DNA of 46,184 bases from Candidatus Alcium sp. F082 (GCA_001543395.1 LPNG01000019.1:1-46184); one strand, 5' to 3'. Shown: positions 16,610 through 25,981, numbered from the stretch's first letter. The notes: generated by a model not told the origin, from the sequence alone. Translations and numbers: made by a program.

Positions 16610-17470
16610 TTATGCCTTGATATTCATTGCTGACAACATTCCACCGTAGACATTGTTGAGGGCGGTCAAGCGGGCTGACAGTTGCGTCAGTTGGTCGTTG
16701 AGTTGGCCTGCATTCTTCGATGAAGCGTTGAGGTTATCCATATACTTGTTCATTGTCTCTGTCAAGGCCTTGCTGGCAGCCGAAGTCTGTTCGGCACCCT
16801 GCAGTTGCAGTTCGTAGATGGAGTTAAGAGACTGCATGCTGCTGGCCACTTTCTTAATGGTGTTGGCATCGAGAGCACTGAAGTCGAGCTTGCCCAAGGA
16901 GTCAGAAAGCTTCTGGTTGGTTTGGACATAGGCGTTCGAGAAGTCGGAGATAGACTTCGTGGCGCGGTCCATAGCATTGGCATAATTGGTAGTGGCAGCC
17001 ATGGCGTTCGAGATGTCGGCCATCTGACCAGCGTTTTGGGCCAACTTGTCGAGACCCTTACCAATCTTATTGAAAGTTTCCTCACTGACATTCATCTTTT
17101 CGAACATCTTGCTGAGCATAGCCTCTTCCATATCGGTGGCAGCAGCGGGGCGACCGGCACCTGAAGTGGCAAACTGGGTCTTCTGCACACCGTCCCAGTC
17201 CTCTTCCAATTCAACAAAGACGTTGTCCCAAGCATAATCAAGGTGTTGGGGCTCAAAAGCGGACAAGAAGAAAATCAAAGCTTCGACACCCAGACCGAGA
17301 GCCAGCATCAAGTCAGCACCTTGGATGTGGGTCAACTTAAAGTAAGCACCAACCATAACGATAGCGGCACCAATGCCATAAACGGCACCCATGAATGATT
17401 TATACTTCTTCGATTGAGTGAAGGCTTGGAATTTTTTGAATCCTGTGAGGTTTTCTTGTTTTTTTGCCAT
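16610..17470 (-). CDS. gldL: T9SS motor protein GldL/PorL
   Basis: A 286-residue inner-membrane protein with two membrane helices: KSFMGAVYGIGAAIVMVGAYF (about 24-44) and ADLMLALGLGVEALIFFLSAF (about 52-72). The second contains the Glu (GVEALIFF) expected to take part in proton flow. EPQHLDYAWDNVFVELEED follows directly and is a family hallmark. The rest is a long cytoplasmic, coiled-coil-like domain. It forms the stator/rotor pair with GldM. 45 nt after gldK and 44 nt before gldM. Confidence 0.97.
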   Translation of the reverse strand: MAKKQENLTGFKKFQAFTQSKKYKSFMGAVYGIGAAIVMVGAYFKLTHIQGADLMLALGLGVEALIFFLSAFEPQHLDYAWDNVFVELEEDWDGVQKTQFATSGAGRPAAATDMEEAMLSKMFEKMNVSEETFNKIGKGLDKLAQNAGQMADISNAMAATTNYANAMDRATKSISDFSNAYVQTNQKLSDSLGKLDFSALDANTIKKVASSMQSLNSIYELQLQGAEQTSAASKALTETMNKYMDNLNASSKNAGQLNDQLTQLSARLTALNNVYGGMLSAMNIKA

Positions 17471-17515
17471 AGTTTTAATTGCAATTAAATGTTATACTTT
17501 ATGTTTATTTTATTC

Positions 17516-18925
17516 TTATCTATAAACTCTCGACATTCTCGGGTTGTCGCCCTTGTTACGACCCAGGTAAGGCTGGATGCAGCGGAAACCGGTGAAGCAG
17601 TTGGCTGAATCCTGGTATTGGTAGTCGCGGGTGGTGACTTGCAGATAGTAAGCCACGTCCTTCCATGAACCGCCACGGATGACCTTACGCTTCATGACAG
17701 CCGGATCGTCGGCCTTGGCGTTGTAGGTGTAGTTGGGGTTCATGTCCCAAGTGAAGTTGTACGAATTGGGGTCATAGGCGCTGTTGGTCCATTCCGACAC
17801 ATTACCAGCCATATCGTAGAGGCCCCAACCATTGGGAGGATAGCAGCCCACCACGAGGGTACGCAGACCGCCGTCGGCGAGGTAGTTACCTCTTCTGGGC
17901 TTGAAGTTGGCCATAAAGCAACCCTTGGCGTTGCTGGCGTTAGGACCGCCCCACGGATAGGGGTTCAACATCTTGCCGCCACGGGCAGCCCATTCCCATT
18001 CAGCCTCGGTAGGCAGGCGGAACTCCGACATGTCAACATCCTTCTTGGTACGCAGGTAGGCGTTGAGCAGCTCGGTGCGCCACACGCAGAAAGCACGGGC
18101 TTGTTGCCATGTGACACCCACCACCGGGTAGTTGTCGTAAGCCGGATGCCAGAAATACTTCTCGGTCATCGGGTCGTTGAATGAATAGGCATAGTCGTGA
18201 ATCCAGCAAAGCGTATCGGGATAGACATTGATGACCTCGGCACGTGCATAGACCGAACGGTCGCTATAGCCCTGTCTACGGTTCGACCAAGCACCCTTGC
18301 GGTCGACGTTGATGCCAGCATCGGCTTCGCCCAGCGAATAGTCATTCTCGACGAGCTTGTCGTCAGCAAAATCCTTTCTGGCGGCAGCTACCATGTCAAA
18401 CCAATAGTAGGAATAATACAACTTTCTGGTATCGATTTCCTTTCTGCGGAAATATCTCTCATGCTCAGGAAGATACATAGGCTCAAGCGCCTCGCGGACG
18501 TCTTGTTCCTTGCTGTTCCAATCGATCTTTTCCTTCCAGTTCAGCCTCGGCGGGTCATACACCTCACCGGTCTTGCTCTCGGTGATGGCGTATCTGTCAG
18601 GGAAGTTATCAGCAAGTATTCTTCTTGCGATGGAGTCTCTTACCCAATAAACAAATTGGCGATACTCGTTGTTGGTGATTTCGGTCTCATCCATGAAAAA
18701 AGCGGAGACTGACACCGTCTTCGGCTCATTGAGGTAGGATGCGGTAATGTCTTCACCACCAACGCCCATGGTATAATTACCTTGCGGGACAAACACCATC
18801 CCGTAGGGGTCAGGCTGATTGAAAGTCTTGTTGGACTTTCTCACGCCAACCAATTCGCCTTGATTTGAATTGCCGCAGGCTGCAAGCAGCAGCGTAACGG
18901 AAAACACGAACAATAGTTTTTTCAT
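17516..18925 (-). CDS. gldK: T9SS outer-membrane lipoprotein GldK/PorK
   Basis: A 469-residue lipoprotein with lipobox LLAAC (lipid on Cys17) and a formylglycine-generating-enzyme/sulfatase-modifying (SUMF1-like) fold: YTMGVGGEDI, VVGVTWQQARAFCVWRTELL, RLPTEAEWEWAARGG, YDMAGNVSEWTNSAYDP and VIRGGSWKDVAYYLQVTTRD. In GldK/PorK this fold is structural, forming the periplasmic ring under the outer membrane with GldN. Length and order match the porPKLMN cluster of Porphyromonas. It is preceded by a 209-nt gap containing its own promoter element, so it may be transcribed separately from porP. Confidence 0.97.
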   Translation of the reverse strand: MKKLLFVFSVTLLLAACGNSNQGELVGVRKSNKTFNQPDPYGMVFVPQGNYTMGVGGEDITASYLNEPKTVSVSAFFMDETEITNNEYRQFVYWVRDSIARRILADNFPDRYAITESKTGEVYDPPRLNWKEKIDWNSKEQDVREALEPMYLPEHERYFRRKEIDTRKLYYSYYWFDMVAAARKDFADDKLVENDYSLGEADAGINVDRKGAWSNRRQGYSDRSVYARAEVINVYPDTLCWIHDYAYSFNDPMTEKYFWHPAYDNYPVVGVTWQQARAFCVWRTELLNAYLRTKKDVDMSEFRLPTEAEWEWAARGGKMLNPYPWGGPNASNAKGCFMANFKPRRGNYLADGGLRTLVVGCYPPNGWGLYDMAGNVSEWTNSAYDPNSYNFTWDMNPNYTYNAKADDPAVMKRKVIRGGSWKDVAYYLQVTTRDYQYQDSANCFTGFRCIQPYLGRNKGDNPRMSRVYR

Positions 18926-19019
18926 CTTATTGACAATGATATGATTACTATTTTATTTCTTTTATCTGAACTCATCGAGAAGCTGCCATTTTAGGCGACA
19001 ATCTCCTCTTAAAAACCGC

Positions 19020-19027
19020 CAAAAATA
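19020..19027 (-). promoter_or_regulatory. -7 element for gldKLMN
   Basis: TATTTTTG on the minus strand matches TAnnTTTG, within the porP-gldK gap and 94 nt before the gldK ATG. I see no other structure in the 18926-19134 gap except A/T-rich sequence. Confidence 0.45.
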
Positions 19028-19134
19028 GAAAATATTATGTTTGGCCTCTTTATTTTTTTCAACTTTTTTCCAATTTCGTCCATCAAATCCACTAATCAAT
19101 CACTCAAATCCAACCGCGATTTTGCCTCAAAACA

Positions 19135-20097
19135 CTACAGATACCGCACGCTTCGATAGTCCTTCGGGGTCCTATCGAGATCCAACTTGAAGCAATAACT
19201 CAATCCTATTTCGTGAGAGCCCGGCAGACCCAGACCCATCGTATTAATATCGTATGAATAAGCCACCGTGAGGTCTTTGATGGTGATGCCTGCCATAAGG
19301 GCAACCGATTCCTGGAAGCGGTAGTTGACACCCAAAGAGAACACGTTGTTATAGATGACACGCGCGCTGGCGTTGAACTGTGTCGAAGCGAGGTCGCTCA
19401 TCACGCTGACCGAAGGAACGAAAGTAAGGTAAGGGATGTCCTCAAACTGGAAAGGATAGCCCGCCAAGACATAGAAGGTACGGTCGGTGGTGAAACTGGC
19501 ACTGCTCTCAGCGTTGTCGTTAAGGGCCTTGCCCATGCTTTCAAGCACGTTGACGACAGAAAAGCCGAGATAGAACGACTCGGGGATTTGCCAGAAAAGA
19601 CCCACGTTGAAGTCGAAGAGCATATCACTTTCTTCTCCCAAACCATTGAGGATGGGGTCAGTCTCTTGGTTGGGATGCAACTGCGAAAAGTCGACCGTGC
19701 GGTTGAGCAAGGTACCTGCCAAACCGATACCCAGTGACGAGCCACCAAGATCCAAATGATAGGAATAGCCCAAGCCCACGTTGATATTATCCTCAAAACC
19801 CAGATGGTCTTTCATGACAGAAAAAGAGAGACCGCCGTGCAACTTAGTGAAAGGCATGTCTCCCGTCAAGAGGAAAGTCTCAGGGGCAATCTCGTTGCCG
19901 TCATTATCGACAAAACCAGCCCATTGCTGACGATAAAGGCCCAAAACATTGACTCCTTCGCTCATACCAGCAAAACCTGCATTGGCGTAAGCGTAGGAAT
20001 TGGTATAGTTGGTGAAGATGGGCGCCTGTTGGGCTTTCGTGACGGAAACGGAAGCCAACATCATGACAAGGATAAGGGCTATATGTGTGATTTTCAT
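19135..20097 (-). CDS. porP: PorP/SprF-family T9SS membrane protein
   Basis: A 320-residue outer-membrane beta-barrel of the PorP/SprF family, with signal peptide MKITHIALILVMMLASVSVT and cleavage after KAQ. Family features are QQAPIFTNYTNSYAYANAGFAG right after the signal (with a fifth of the chain aromatic or Gly), YRQQWAGF, and the C-terminal LGLPGSHEIGLSYCF strand. The frame is open to 20112 through a TTG, but that TTG is the end of the promoter element TAGTTTTG, so ATG 20097 is the start. In Porphyromonas, PorP links PorK/PorE to the outer membrane. It opens the T9SS gene cluster. Confidence 0.93.
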   Translation of the reverse strand: MKITHIALILVMMLASVSVTKAQQAPIFTNYTNSYAYANAGFAGMSEGVNVLGLYRQQWAGFVDNDGNEIAPETFLLTGDMPFTKLHGGLSFSVMKDHLGFEDNINVGLGYSYHLDLGGSSLGIGLAGTLLNRTVDFSQLHPNQETDPILNGLGEESDMLFDFNVGLFWQIPESFYLGFSVVNVLESMGKALNDNAESSASFTTDRTFYVLAGYPFQFEDIPYLTFVPSVSVMSDLASTQFNASARVIYNNVFSLGVNYRFQESVALMAGITIKDLTVAYSYDINTMGLGLPGSHEIGLSYCFKLDLDRTPKDYRSVRYL

Positions 20098-20109
20098 CTT
20101 CAAATCGGG

Positions 20110-20117
20110 CAAAACTA
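20110..20117 (-). promoter_or_regulatory. -7 element for porP
   Basis: TAGTTTTG on the minus strand matches TAnnTTTG, 12 nt before ATG 20097; it excludes the upstream TTG as a start. Confidence 0.55.
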
Positions 20118-20215
20118 TTATGATTGAAACCGCGAATTTACGAAAATAGTATTTATCTCAGCAAATTAATTTTTATCCCTTTCAGTTAAACTTCTGTTTT
20201 TCAGTAAAATATTTT

Positions 20216-21694
20216 TTACCTAAACAACCTGATGATATCGTTGCCATTGGCCAGGATGACCAAGCCTAAAACCAAAATGAGGCCCACCGTCTCAGCCACT
20301 TCCATAAACTTGTCGCTGGGTTTGCGGCGCGTGATGATCTCGTAGAGCAGGAAGAGGATATGTCCACCATCCAAAGCGGGAATAGGCAAGATGTTCATCA
20401 CGGCGAGGGCAACGGACAGGAAGGCCGTCATGCGCCAGAAGATGCTCCAGATCCATTGGTCAGGGAAGATCTTGCCGATGGAGATGAAGCCACCTACACT
20501 CTCGTAGGCCTTGGTCTTAGGCGTGAAGATGAGCTTGACCTGCTTCCAATAATCGCTCAACTCGCTGAAGGTTTTTTTGAAACCAGCGGGGATGGCCTGG
20601 AAGAAGCTGTATTCCTTGGTCTCCAACTCGTAATAATCGGTCAGGTAGGTCTTGCAATAGGCCCCTATCACAGCTTCCTCGGTGAGGTGCATGGGCAGGG
20701 CAAGCGTGTCGGCATCGCGCAACACGATGACATGGATATCTTGGTTCTTAAAACGTTTGATATTCTTGACAAAGTCCTGATAATAAAGGGTCTCGATGTC
20801 ATTAATACCGATAATGACGTCGCCGCTCTGCAAGCCACCGGCTTGGGCAACAGAGTTGGCCACCACATCGGCCACGACGAAGGGCGTGCGGTAGGTGATG
20901 AAGTTGGGGTCTTGCGAGCCCAGCAGCTTGGTGACGGCGTCCTCAGGTAGGTTGATCACCGTGTCTTTGCCGTTGCGTTCCACTTCGACGGTCTTAGCCT
21001 TATCGAGAATGATCTGCATGGGGATGTCCTGGAACTTCTCGATGTATTCGCCGTCGATGGCCAGAATCTTGTCGCCGTCGCGGAAACCCAGCTCGTAGCC
21101 CAGACTATCAACGGAGATGCCATACTTGTTGACCTCGGCGGTAGGCAGGTACTGCTCGCCTTCCTTGGCTAACAGACCGATATAGATGGCGACAGCCAGC
21201 ACCACATTCATAAACACACCCGCCACCATGATGATGAAGCGCTGCCATGCAGGCTTGGAGCGGAACTCCCATTCTTTCGGAGGCTGCTGCATCTGCGACT
21301 TGTCCATCGACTCGTCGATCATGCCTGCGATTTTGTTGTAGCCACCAAGTGGGAACCAGCCTATGCCGTATTCCGTCTCGTCGCTGCGACGCCAGTCGTC
21401 CTCGGGCAAGGTGTTGAGGTCGATGGGCTCGTAGTTCTTCTGTTTCTTTCCAGCAGCATCACGATATTCAGTGACCGTGTACTTCTCGGGGACATTCTTC
21501 GAGAAGAACTTGAAGCGCCACTTGCCGTTCACCTTCTTGCAACGGAAGAGGGAGAAACCCCAGTCGAAGAAGAGATAGAACTTCTCGACACGGGTCTTGA
21601 AAGCCTTGGCGGCAAGGAAGTGACCCAACTCGTGAATGAAAATCAAGATGGAGAGGGAAAGGAAAAACTGGAGTACCTTTATTAATATAGTCAT
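20216..21694 (-). CDS. rseP: RIP metalloprotease RseP (site-2 protease)
   Basis: An intramembrane zinc protease that cleaves membrane-bound regulators. The zinc site is HELGH at residues 21-25, within the first membrane helix. The second motif NILPIPALDGGHILFLLYE lies near the C-terminus and supplies the third ligand Asp. Two PDZ-like regions are visible: LGYELGFRDGDKILAIDG and QAGGLQSGDVIIGINDIE. At 492 residues it is slightly longer than the E. coli enzyme (450), mainly through a basic insert after the first helix (KTRVEKFYLFFDWG and FKFFSKNVPEKYTVTEY), which is common in Bacteroidota. Transcribed from its own TATCTTTG element, 34 nt upstream. Confidence 0.95.
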   Translation of the reverse strand: MTILIKVLQFFLSLSILIFIHELGHFLAAKAFKTRVEKFYLFFDWGFSLFRCKKVNGKWRFKFFSKNVPEKYTVTEYRDAAGKKQKNYEPIDLNTLPEDDWRRSDETEYGIGWFPLGGYNKIAGMIDESMDKSQMQQPPKEWEFRSKPAWQRFIIMVAGVFMNVVLAVAIYIGLLAKEGEQYLPTAEVNKYGISVDSLGYELGFRDGDKILAIDGEYIEKFQDIPMQIILDKAKTVEVERNGKDTVINLPEDAVTKLLGSQDPNFITYRTPFVVADVVANSVAQAGGLQSGDVIIGINDIETLYYQDFVKNIKRFKNQDIHVIVLRDADTLALPMHLTEEAVIGAYCKTYLTDYYELETKEYSFFQAIPAGFKKTFSELSDYWKQVKLIFTPKTKAYESVGGFISIGKIFPDQWIWSIFWRMTAFLSVALAVMNILPIPALDGGHILFLLYEIITRRKPSDKFMEVAETVGLILVLGLVILANGNDIIRLFR

Positions 21695-21727
21695 TTTCCG
21701 TTGTTATTTGATATGTGAAAAAGTGTG

Positions 21728-21735
21728 CAAAGATA
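21728..21735 (-). promoter_or_regulatory. -7 element for rseP
   Basis: TATCTTTG on the minus strand matches TAnnTTTG, in the 48-nt gap after the M23 gene and 33 nt before the rseP ATG. Confidence 0.55.
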
Positions 21736-21742
21736 CGGATTT

Positions 21743-22678
21743 TTAGTTATCTGCAGCATTGTTAAGTGTCATATAATCCACGGGGTTGACGGCGATGCCG
21801 TTGTGCCACAACTCGAAATGCAGATGCTCGACCTGTTTCGAGTCGCCCGACTCGCCTAGGATGGCGATGGCCTCCCCTGCTTTGACGTAGTCGCCTTCTT
21901 TCTTCAGCAAGGTGGCATTGTGCTTATACACAGAGAAATAGCTATCGGCATGCTGAATACCTATGCAATAGCCATGGTTGATACTCCACGAGGAAAAGAC
22001 CACGGTGCCGTCGTAGGCCGCGTTGATGATTTGGTCACCCTCGGAAGCAATGTCGACGCCAAAATGCCCGTTGTCGGGATTGAATGCGTTGATGATGCTG
22101 CCGTTGAGCGGGACGAAGAAGTTCTTCACCAATGAACTCGGTTTGGTGGGTGGCAGATAGTCGGAGCCAAAGAGATTGTATTGGCTTTGCGCTTCGTATT
22201 CGGCGCGCAGTATACTGTCTTGCTTCGATTTCTTCAGCGTGATGGTATCGGTGACGCCCTTCGGCAAGGGCTCATAGATACTGAGCGAAGCCAAGGCGCT
22301 GTCGGCAGCGAAGTCATAGCCTTCGACGATTTTCCTAAGGTTATCGAAATAGATATCCTTTTTATGCATCTCCTTCTCAAGCGAGTCGGCACGGAGATTG
22401 AGTTCGTACACCTCGCGGTTGAGGTTGGTGTCGGTGTAGCCAGGGATGTATTCGCGCAAGGGCGTGAAGGCGATGATAAAAGTGGTGATGATGATAAGCA
22501 GGAGGGCTATGCCGATGATCACAAGGATCAGATTGAGGAGGTTCAGCTTGAAATTAAGCATTGGACGTCCCGTGTCGTCGCGCGACATGAGAAAGTCGTA
22601 TGTCTGGTTCAGCTTCTTGTAGGAAACATTGCGGAGACTGATCTTTCTAGGCTTCTTATCTTGTGGTGTTTCTGACAT
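21743..22678 (-). CDS. M23 family metallopeptidase (LytM domain), membrane anchored
   Basis: A 311-residue protein from ATG 22678. A cytoplasmic basic N-terminus (MSETPQDKKPRKISLRN) is followed by one membrane helix (LILVIIGIALLLIIITTFII, about 49-68), a coiled-coil-like stretch (REVYELNLRADSLEKEMHKK), and a C-terminal LytM domain. Zinc-site motifs are intact: GHFGVD (HxxxD) and HLHFELW (HxH), with VEHLHFELWHNGIAVNP near the end. Such enzymes cut peptide cross-links in peptidoglycan. A longer reading to 22741 would start inside the promoter region and is not preferred. The gene is upstream of rseP on the same strand. Confidence 0.92.
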   Translation of the reverse strand: MSETPQDKKPRKISLRNVSYKKLNQTYDFLMSRDDTGRPMLNFKLNLLNLILVIIGIALLLIIITTFIIAFTPLREYIPGYTDTNLNREVYELNLRADSLEKEMHKKDIYFDNLRKIVEGYDFAADSALASLSIYEPLPKGVTDTITLKKSKQDSILRAEYEAQSQYNLFGSDYLPPTKPSSLVKNFFVPLNGSIINAFNPDNGHFGVDIASEGDQIINAAYDGTVVFSSWSINHGYCIGIQHADSYFSVYKHNATLLKKEGDYVKAGEAIAILGESGDSKQVEHLHFELWHNGIAVNPVDYMTLNNAADN

Positions 22679-22690
22679 TTTGCGATGTGA

Positions 22691-22716
22691 TAGGTCATTA
22701 ATAACCTGCAAAAATA
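22691..22716 (-). promoter_or_regulatory. -7 element and near-palindrome upstream of the M23 gene
   Basis: TATTTTTG on the minus strand (22709-22716) matches TAnnTTTG. Immediately downstream, AGGTCATTAATAACCT (22691-22706) is a palindrome with one mismatched pair; it could be an operator over the transcription start. Confidence 0.4.
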
Positions 22717-22737
22717 GGAAAAAATTGCAACATACAC

Positions 22738-22773
22738 GCAAAAAGGCCGACCGCTTTCGCAGTCAGCCTTTTG
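22738..22773 (-). terminator. Terminator of the T9SS cargo operon
   Basis: Imperfect stem AAAAGGC / GCCTTTT (22741-22747 with 22766-22772), with an inner GC-TTTC-GC hairpin. On the minus strand it is followed by TTTTTGCG-type sequence. It lies 21 nt beyond the stop of the cargo gene ending at 22794. Confidence 0.65.
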
Positions 22774-22793
22774 CTCGTTTTGAAAAGAAATCC

Positions 22794-24272
22794 CTATTCT
22801 TTCACCACTAACCGCTCCGTATAGCTTTTTCCTTCCGCATCCGTAATGCGCAGCAGATAAACGCCTTCCGACAGGCCTTCCACACTGATTTCATTTGAGT
22901 TCCGCACAGTCTTCACCATCTGCCCCAAAGCATTATAAACCCAAACCTCATCAGCCTCAACCTCCTCAATGCGAACAACCCCATTGGCAGGATTGGGATA
23001 TACAGTAACATTAGTTCCGCCACCATTTTCATCCACACCATCCGTTTGTTCACAATACACGATATTGTATGATTTGGAAGTTTCACCGTCACTGTAAACC
23101 GCCAACACATGGTATTTCAGCCGTCCGTTGCCTGAATATAGGTCTGTGAATTCCGTTTCGGTAATCAAATCCCCACTAATCAAAGTCTCGCCTCGATAAA
23201 CCCGATAGCCTACCAGTGCCTCTTCCGGCCTGAGTTCCGGCTCGGTCCATCGGAGCGTGACGCTGTTTTCGTCGAAGCCCGCAACTTCACAATCCATCAC
23301 CGGAGAGTGTTGGCTGTGCCAATCCGGCCTGAAATGATGGAAATAGGTGGTCACCAAGGTCTCGCCATAATCGCGGTAATAGTCAATCCAAATCTTTCCG
23401 CTGTTGGCATAATTAAATGAATTCTCTCTTTTTATGGAATAAAAGACGCCAGGCTCTCGGTCAACCATAAACTCCCAACTGTCCATAACATACACATCAC
23501 CAATGATCAATGAATCAACGGTCATCACCATTTGTTGGTGTTGTCCGTAATCGGAGCTGAAGAACAACTTGTACGACATAATATAATTATTGGGGTCGTC
23601 GTACGATGGATAATAGGTGTAAAGTTCGCCCTCTTTCGCGCCAGCCCTCATGTTCAGAAAGCCTTGTTCTGCGTAATAGACCGTGTCGACGGTCTGGTTG
23701 AAATCCATCGAGTGAGTGAGGAACCACGATGACAATTCATCAGAATAATCTTCTCTGAAAAATTCACCGACACTCCATCCTGCTACAATGCTCATATAAA
23801 AGGCAGGGATATCCAAGGTTTCAAAATGGCTCCCGTAATCATAACTAATTCTCAGCTCCTCAGGATTGATATTTGTCTTGAGAAGTACGCCAGGTGCATT
23901 TTTGAAAGTCCAATACTCATCTGAGTAAGATGACAGGTCGTCGATGGCTTCCCAAGTGTGGCCGTAGTCCATGCTTCTGTACAGTTTGTTCGTCTGACCG
24001 GCTCCATCATCTTTGTTATAAAGCACTCCAGGTGTGGCATCTGTGATAAAGTCGTTGCCAATGCCCATCGCTTCCGGGTCATCAATGAGGTAGGAATAAG
24101 GCAGTTCGACCTTCTTGCCGTGTTCGGTGTAATGGGCCACGCTCCTTATGCCAGAGCCGCCACTGTTGTCTTCCCAACCCACGAAGGAATAGAACTCACC
24201 AGCCACTTGGGCCTGCACTATTGCCCCAAGCATCATAAGGGCAACCAATGCAATAAGTCTAATGTTTTTCAT
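22794..24272 (-). CDS. Secreted T9SS cargo protein with Asp-box repeats and FN3-like domain
   Basis: A 492-residue exported protein: signal peptide MKNIRLIALVALMMLGAIVQ (cleavage after AQA/Q), then a beta-propeller-like part with Asp-box-type motifs (RSMDYGHTWEAI; degenerate ISYDYGSHFE and FSSDYGQHQQ), a fibronectin-type-III-like domain (EVAGFDENSVTLRWTEPEL, then VGYRVYRGETLI), and a type A CTD beginning VYPNPANGVVRIE and ending YTERLVVKE. The CTD directs export through the T9SS. Its ATG overlaps the stop of the preceding cargo gene by 4 nt, so both are made from one transcript. The ligand or substrate is unknown. Confidence 0.88.
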   Translation of the reverse strand: MKNIRLIALVALMMLGAIVQAQVAGEFYSFVGWEDNSGGSGIRSVAHYTEHGKKVELPYSYLIDDPEAMGIGNDFITDATPGVLYNKDDGAGQTNKLYRSMDYGHTWEAIDDLSSYSDEYWTFKNAPGVLLKTNINPEELRISYDYGSHFETLDIPAFYMSIVAGWSVGEFFREDYSDELSSWFLTHSMDFNQTVDTVYYAEQGFLNMRAGAKEGELYTYYPSYDDPNNYIMSYKLFFSSDYGQHQQMVMTVDSLIIGDVYVMDSWEFMVDREPGVFYSIKRENSFNYANSGKIWIDYYRDYGETLVTTYFHHFRPDWHSQHSPVMDCEVAGFDENSVTLRWTEPELRPEEALVGYRVYRGETLISGDLITETEFTDLYSGNGRLKYHVLAVYSDGETSKSYNIVYCEQTDGVDENGGGTNVTVYPNPANGVVRIEEVEADEVWVYNALGQMVKTVRNSNEISVEGLSEGVYLLRITDAEGKSYTERLVVKE

Positions 24273-25945
24273 CGTTTCGTGATTTTGTTCGTGTAAACTT
24301 TACCTTCCGCATCCATAATGCGCACCAGATAAACCCCTTCCACCAAATCCGCTACATCGATCTCATTCGTCCCCCGCACGGTCTTCACCAACTGCCCAAG
24401 GGCATTGTAGAGCTGCACCTCATCAACCAAAGCATCTTCGGGCAACACAATCCGTACAGTATTGTTAGTTGGGTTAGGATAAACCTGCGAGGTCCTTTCT
24501 TGCGGCTGCTGCCATTCCGGCACTTGATAAGTCGTGTAATCCACTGTGTCCGTGACATGAAGAACCCAATAGTTATTATGGGAGTGCAACAAATAAGTAG
24601 TGTCGTTTGTGCAGTTGTAATCGCCGCAAGGCATTTCTATCTCACCATTTGAACAGCCAGATTCTGCGAGCATTGTGTATTCTCTGTCATTGTGCTTGAT
24701 AACATCTGCAAGATATTCATGAGCCTCCGTTTGTGTGCCTATGGCTCTTTCCCAAAGCAGGTTGCCGTTGCTGTCAGTGCGGAAAACCCACAACTTGTTT
24801 CCAATTTCAAGATTCCAAGCAGGCTTCAAATTGTTGGCGCTTTGCGAATCACCGTCTAATGACATGGTGGTTCCAAAAACAGTAAAGCCTCCATCCTCAT
24901 TCAAGAAGACTTTGACAATCTGTTCGTCTTTCGTGCCGCCATAGCACTTGCTCCAAAGTACATTGCCATCCAAATCTGTGCGCAGCAGCCAAATATCAGA
25001 AGTCAAAGGCATGTGAGGTTGTCCATACCAATGCCCAGAATGATACCCTGCACCTTGAAGGTCGCCATCCGATGAAGAAGAATGCCCTCCCAACAAATAA
25101 CCGTCGGGTAGTTCTATCACATTCGATAATAAATCATTCTTGTTCCCTCCATAGCAACGGTTCCATTCTACTTCGCCATCGGCACTCATCTTGACTAATA
25201 TCCCATCAGCATATCCGCCAGAATGAACACAGCTTTCTATGCTACCGCTTACAAATTGGTCATACGAATCGCAAACAAGATATATGCCGCCATCTTCAGC
25301 GATAAAAACATTACCCTCGCCTTCGCTTCCATCGGTTCCAATAGTCGTTTCCCACTCCAAATTACCGTTTTTGTCCAATTTTACGACCCAAATATCCAAA
25401 CCGCCATAATACTGACTAACATCGCCACATGCCCATTCTCCATGCATTGCAGTGCAAATAACACCGCCGTCATCAGTGGCAACCCCTCTCATTGAATAAG
25501 GGAAAAAGTGGTCTTCACAGCCTAAAAGGCGTTCCCAAATGACATTCAGTTCGCCATCTCCCCTCATCACCGCTAATCCTGCATTTCCTGTTGAGGGGAA
25601 GCCTTTTCTCCCAAAATAGTAGAATTCATTATCATTGTCCTTTGCATTAAAGATGCCATGATATCGACAATCTTGGTTGCATTCTTGGTGAACGATATTC
25701 AGATTTTCGTCAATCCTAATTGTCCATGTCCCATTAATGCCTTGCGTACCGCATGAAATCATGCCATTCCCCAAATCAGACCATCCCTCAATAATGAAAC
25801 CATCGTTTGTTGAGGCAAATCCAGCTGGTTCATCAAACTCTAATCCTCCATAACATTGCTGCCAATCGATGCGAAGTTGGGCTTGCAAATTACCGCCTGC
25901 CATCAGCAGGAGTGCAAGCAAGGTGTATAATTTTGTTGCTTTCAA
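24269..25945 (-). CDS. Secreted T9SS cargo protein with W-x-x-C-Y-G-G propeller repeats
   Basis: A 558-residue exported protein with signal peptide MKATKLYTLLALLLMAGGNL (cleavage after LQA). The body contains at least three blades that begin alike: DWQQCYGGLEFDEPAGFAST, EWNRCYGGNKNDLLSNVIEL and LWSKCYGGTKDEQIVKVFLN; each is followed by a DGG/DGY-F/L-x-x-G turn. It ends in a type A CTD (VYPNPTNNTVRIVLPED to YTNKITKR) for T9SS export. This blade type is common in uncharacterised Bacteroidota surface proteins. First gene of the two-cargo operon; a TAATTTTG element lies 28 nt upstream of the ATG. Confidence 0.87.
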   Translation of the reverse strand: MKATKLYTLLALLLMAGGNLQAQLRIDWQQCYGGLEFDEPAGFASTNDGFIIEGWSDLGNGMISCGTQGINGTWTIRIDENLNIVHQECNQDCRYHGIFNAKDNDNEFYYFGRKGFPSTGNAGLAVMRGDGELNVIWERLLGCEDHFFPYSMRGVATDDGGVICTAMHGEWACGDVSQYYGGLDIWVVKLDKNGNLEWETTIGTDGSEGEGNVFIAEDGGIYLVCDSYDQFVSGSIESCVHSGGYADGILVKMSADGEVEWNRCYGGNKNDLLSNVIELPDGYLLGGHSSSSDGDLQGAGYHSGHWYGQPHMPLTSDIWLLRTDLDGNVLWSKCYGGTKDEQIVKVFLNEDGGFTVFGTTMSLDGDSQSANNLKPAWNLEIGNKLWVFRTDSNGNLLWERAIGTQTEAHEYLADVIKHNDREYTMLAESGCSNGEIEMPCGDYNCTNDTTYLLHSHNNYWVLHVTDTVDYTTYQVPEWQQPQERTSQVYPNPTNNTVRIVLPEDALVDEVQLYNALGQLVKTVRGTNEIDVADLVEGVYLVRIMDAEGKVYTNKITKR

Positions 25946-25973
25946 TTCAAAGTGTTTTTCTATGTTATACGCG

Positions 25974-25981
25974 CAAAATTA
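25974..25981 (-). promoter_or_regulatory. -7 element for the cargo operon
   Basis: TAATTTTG on the minus strand matches TAnnTTTG, 28 nt before ATG 25945. Confidence 0.5.
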
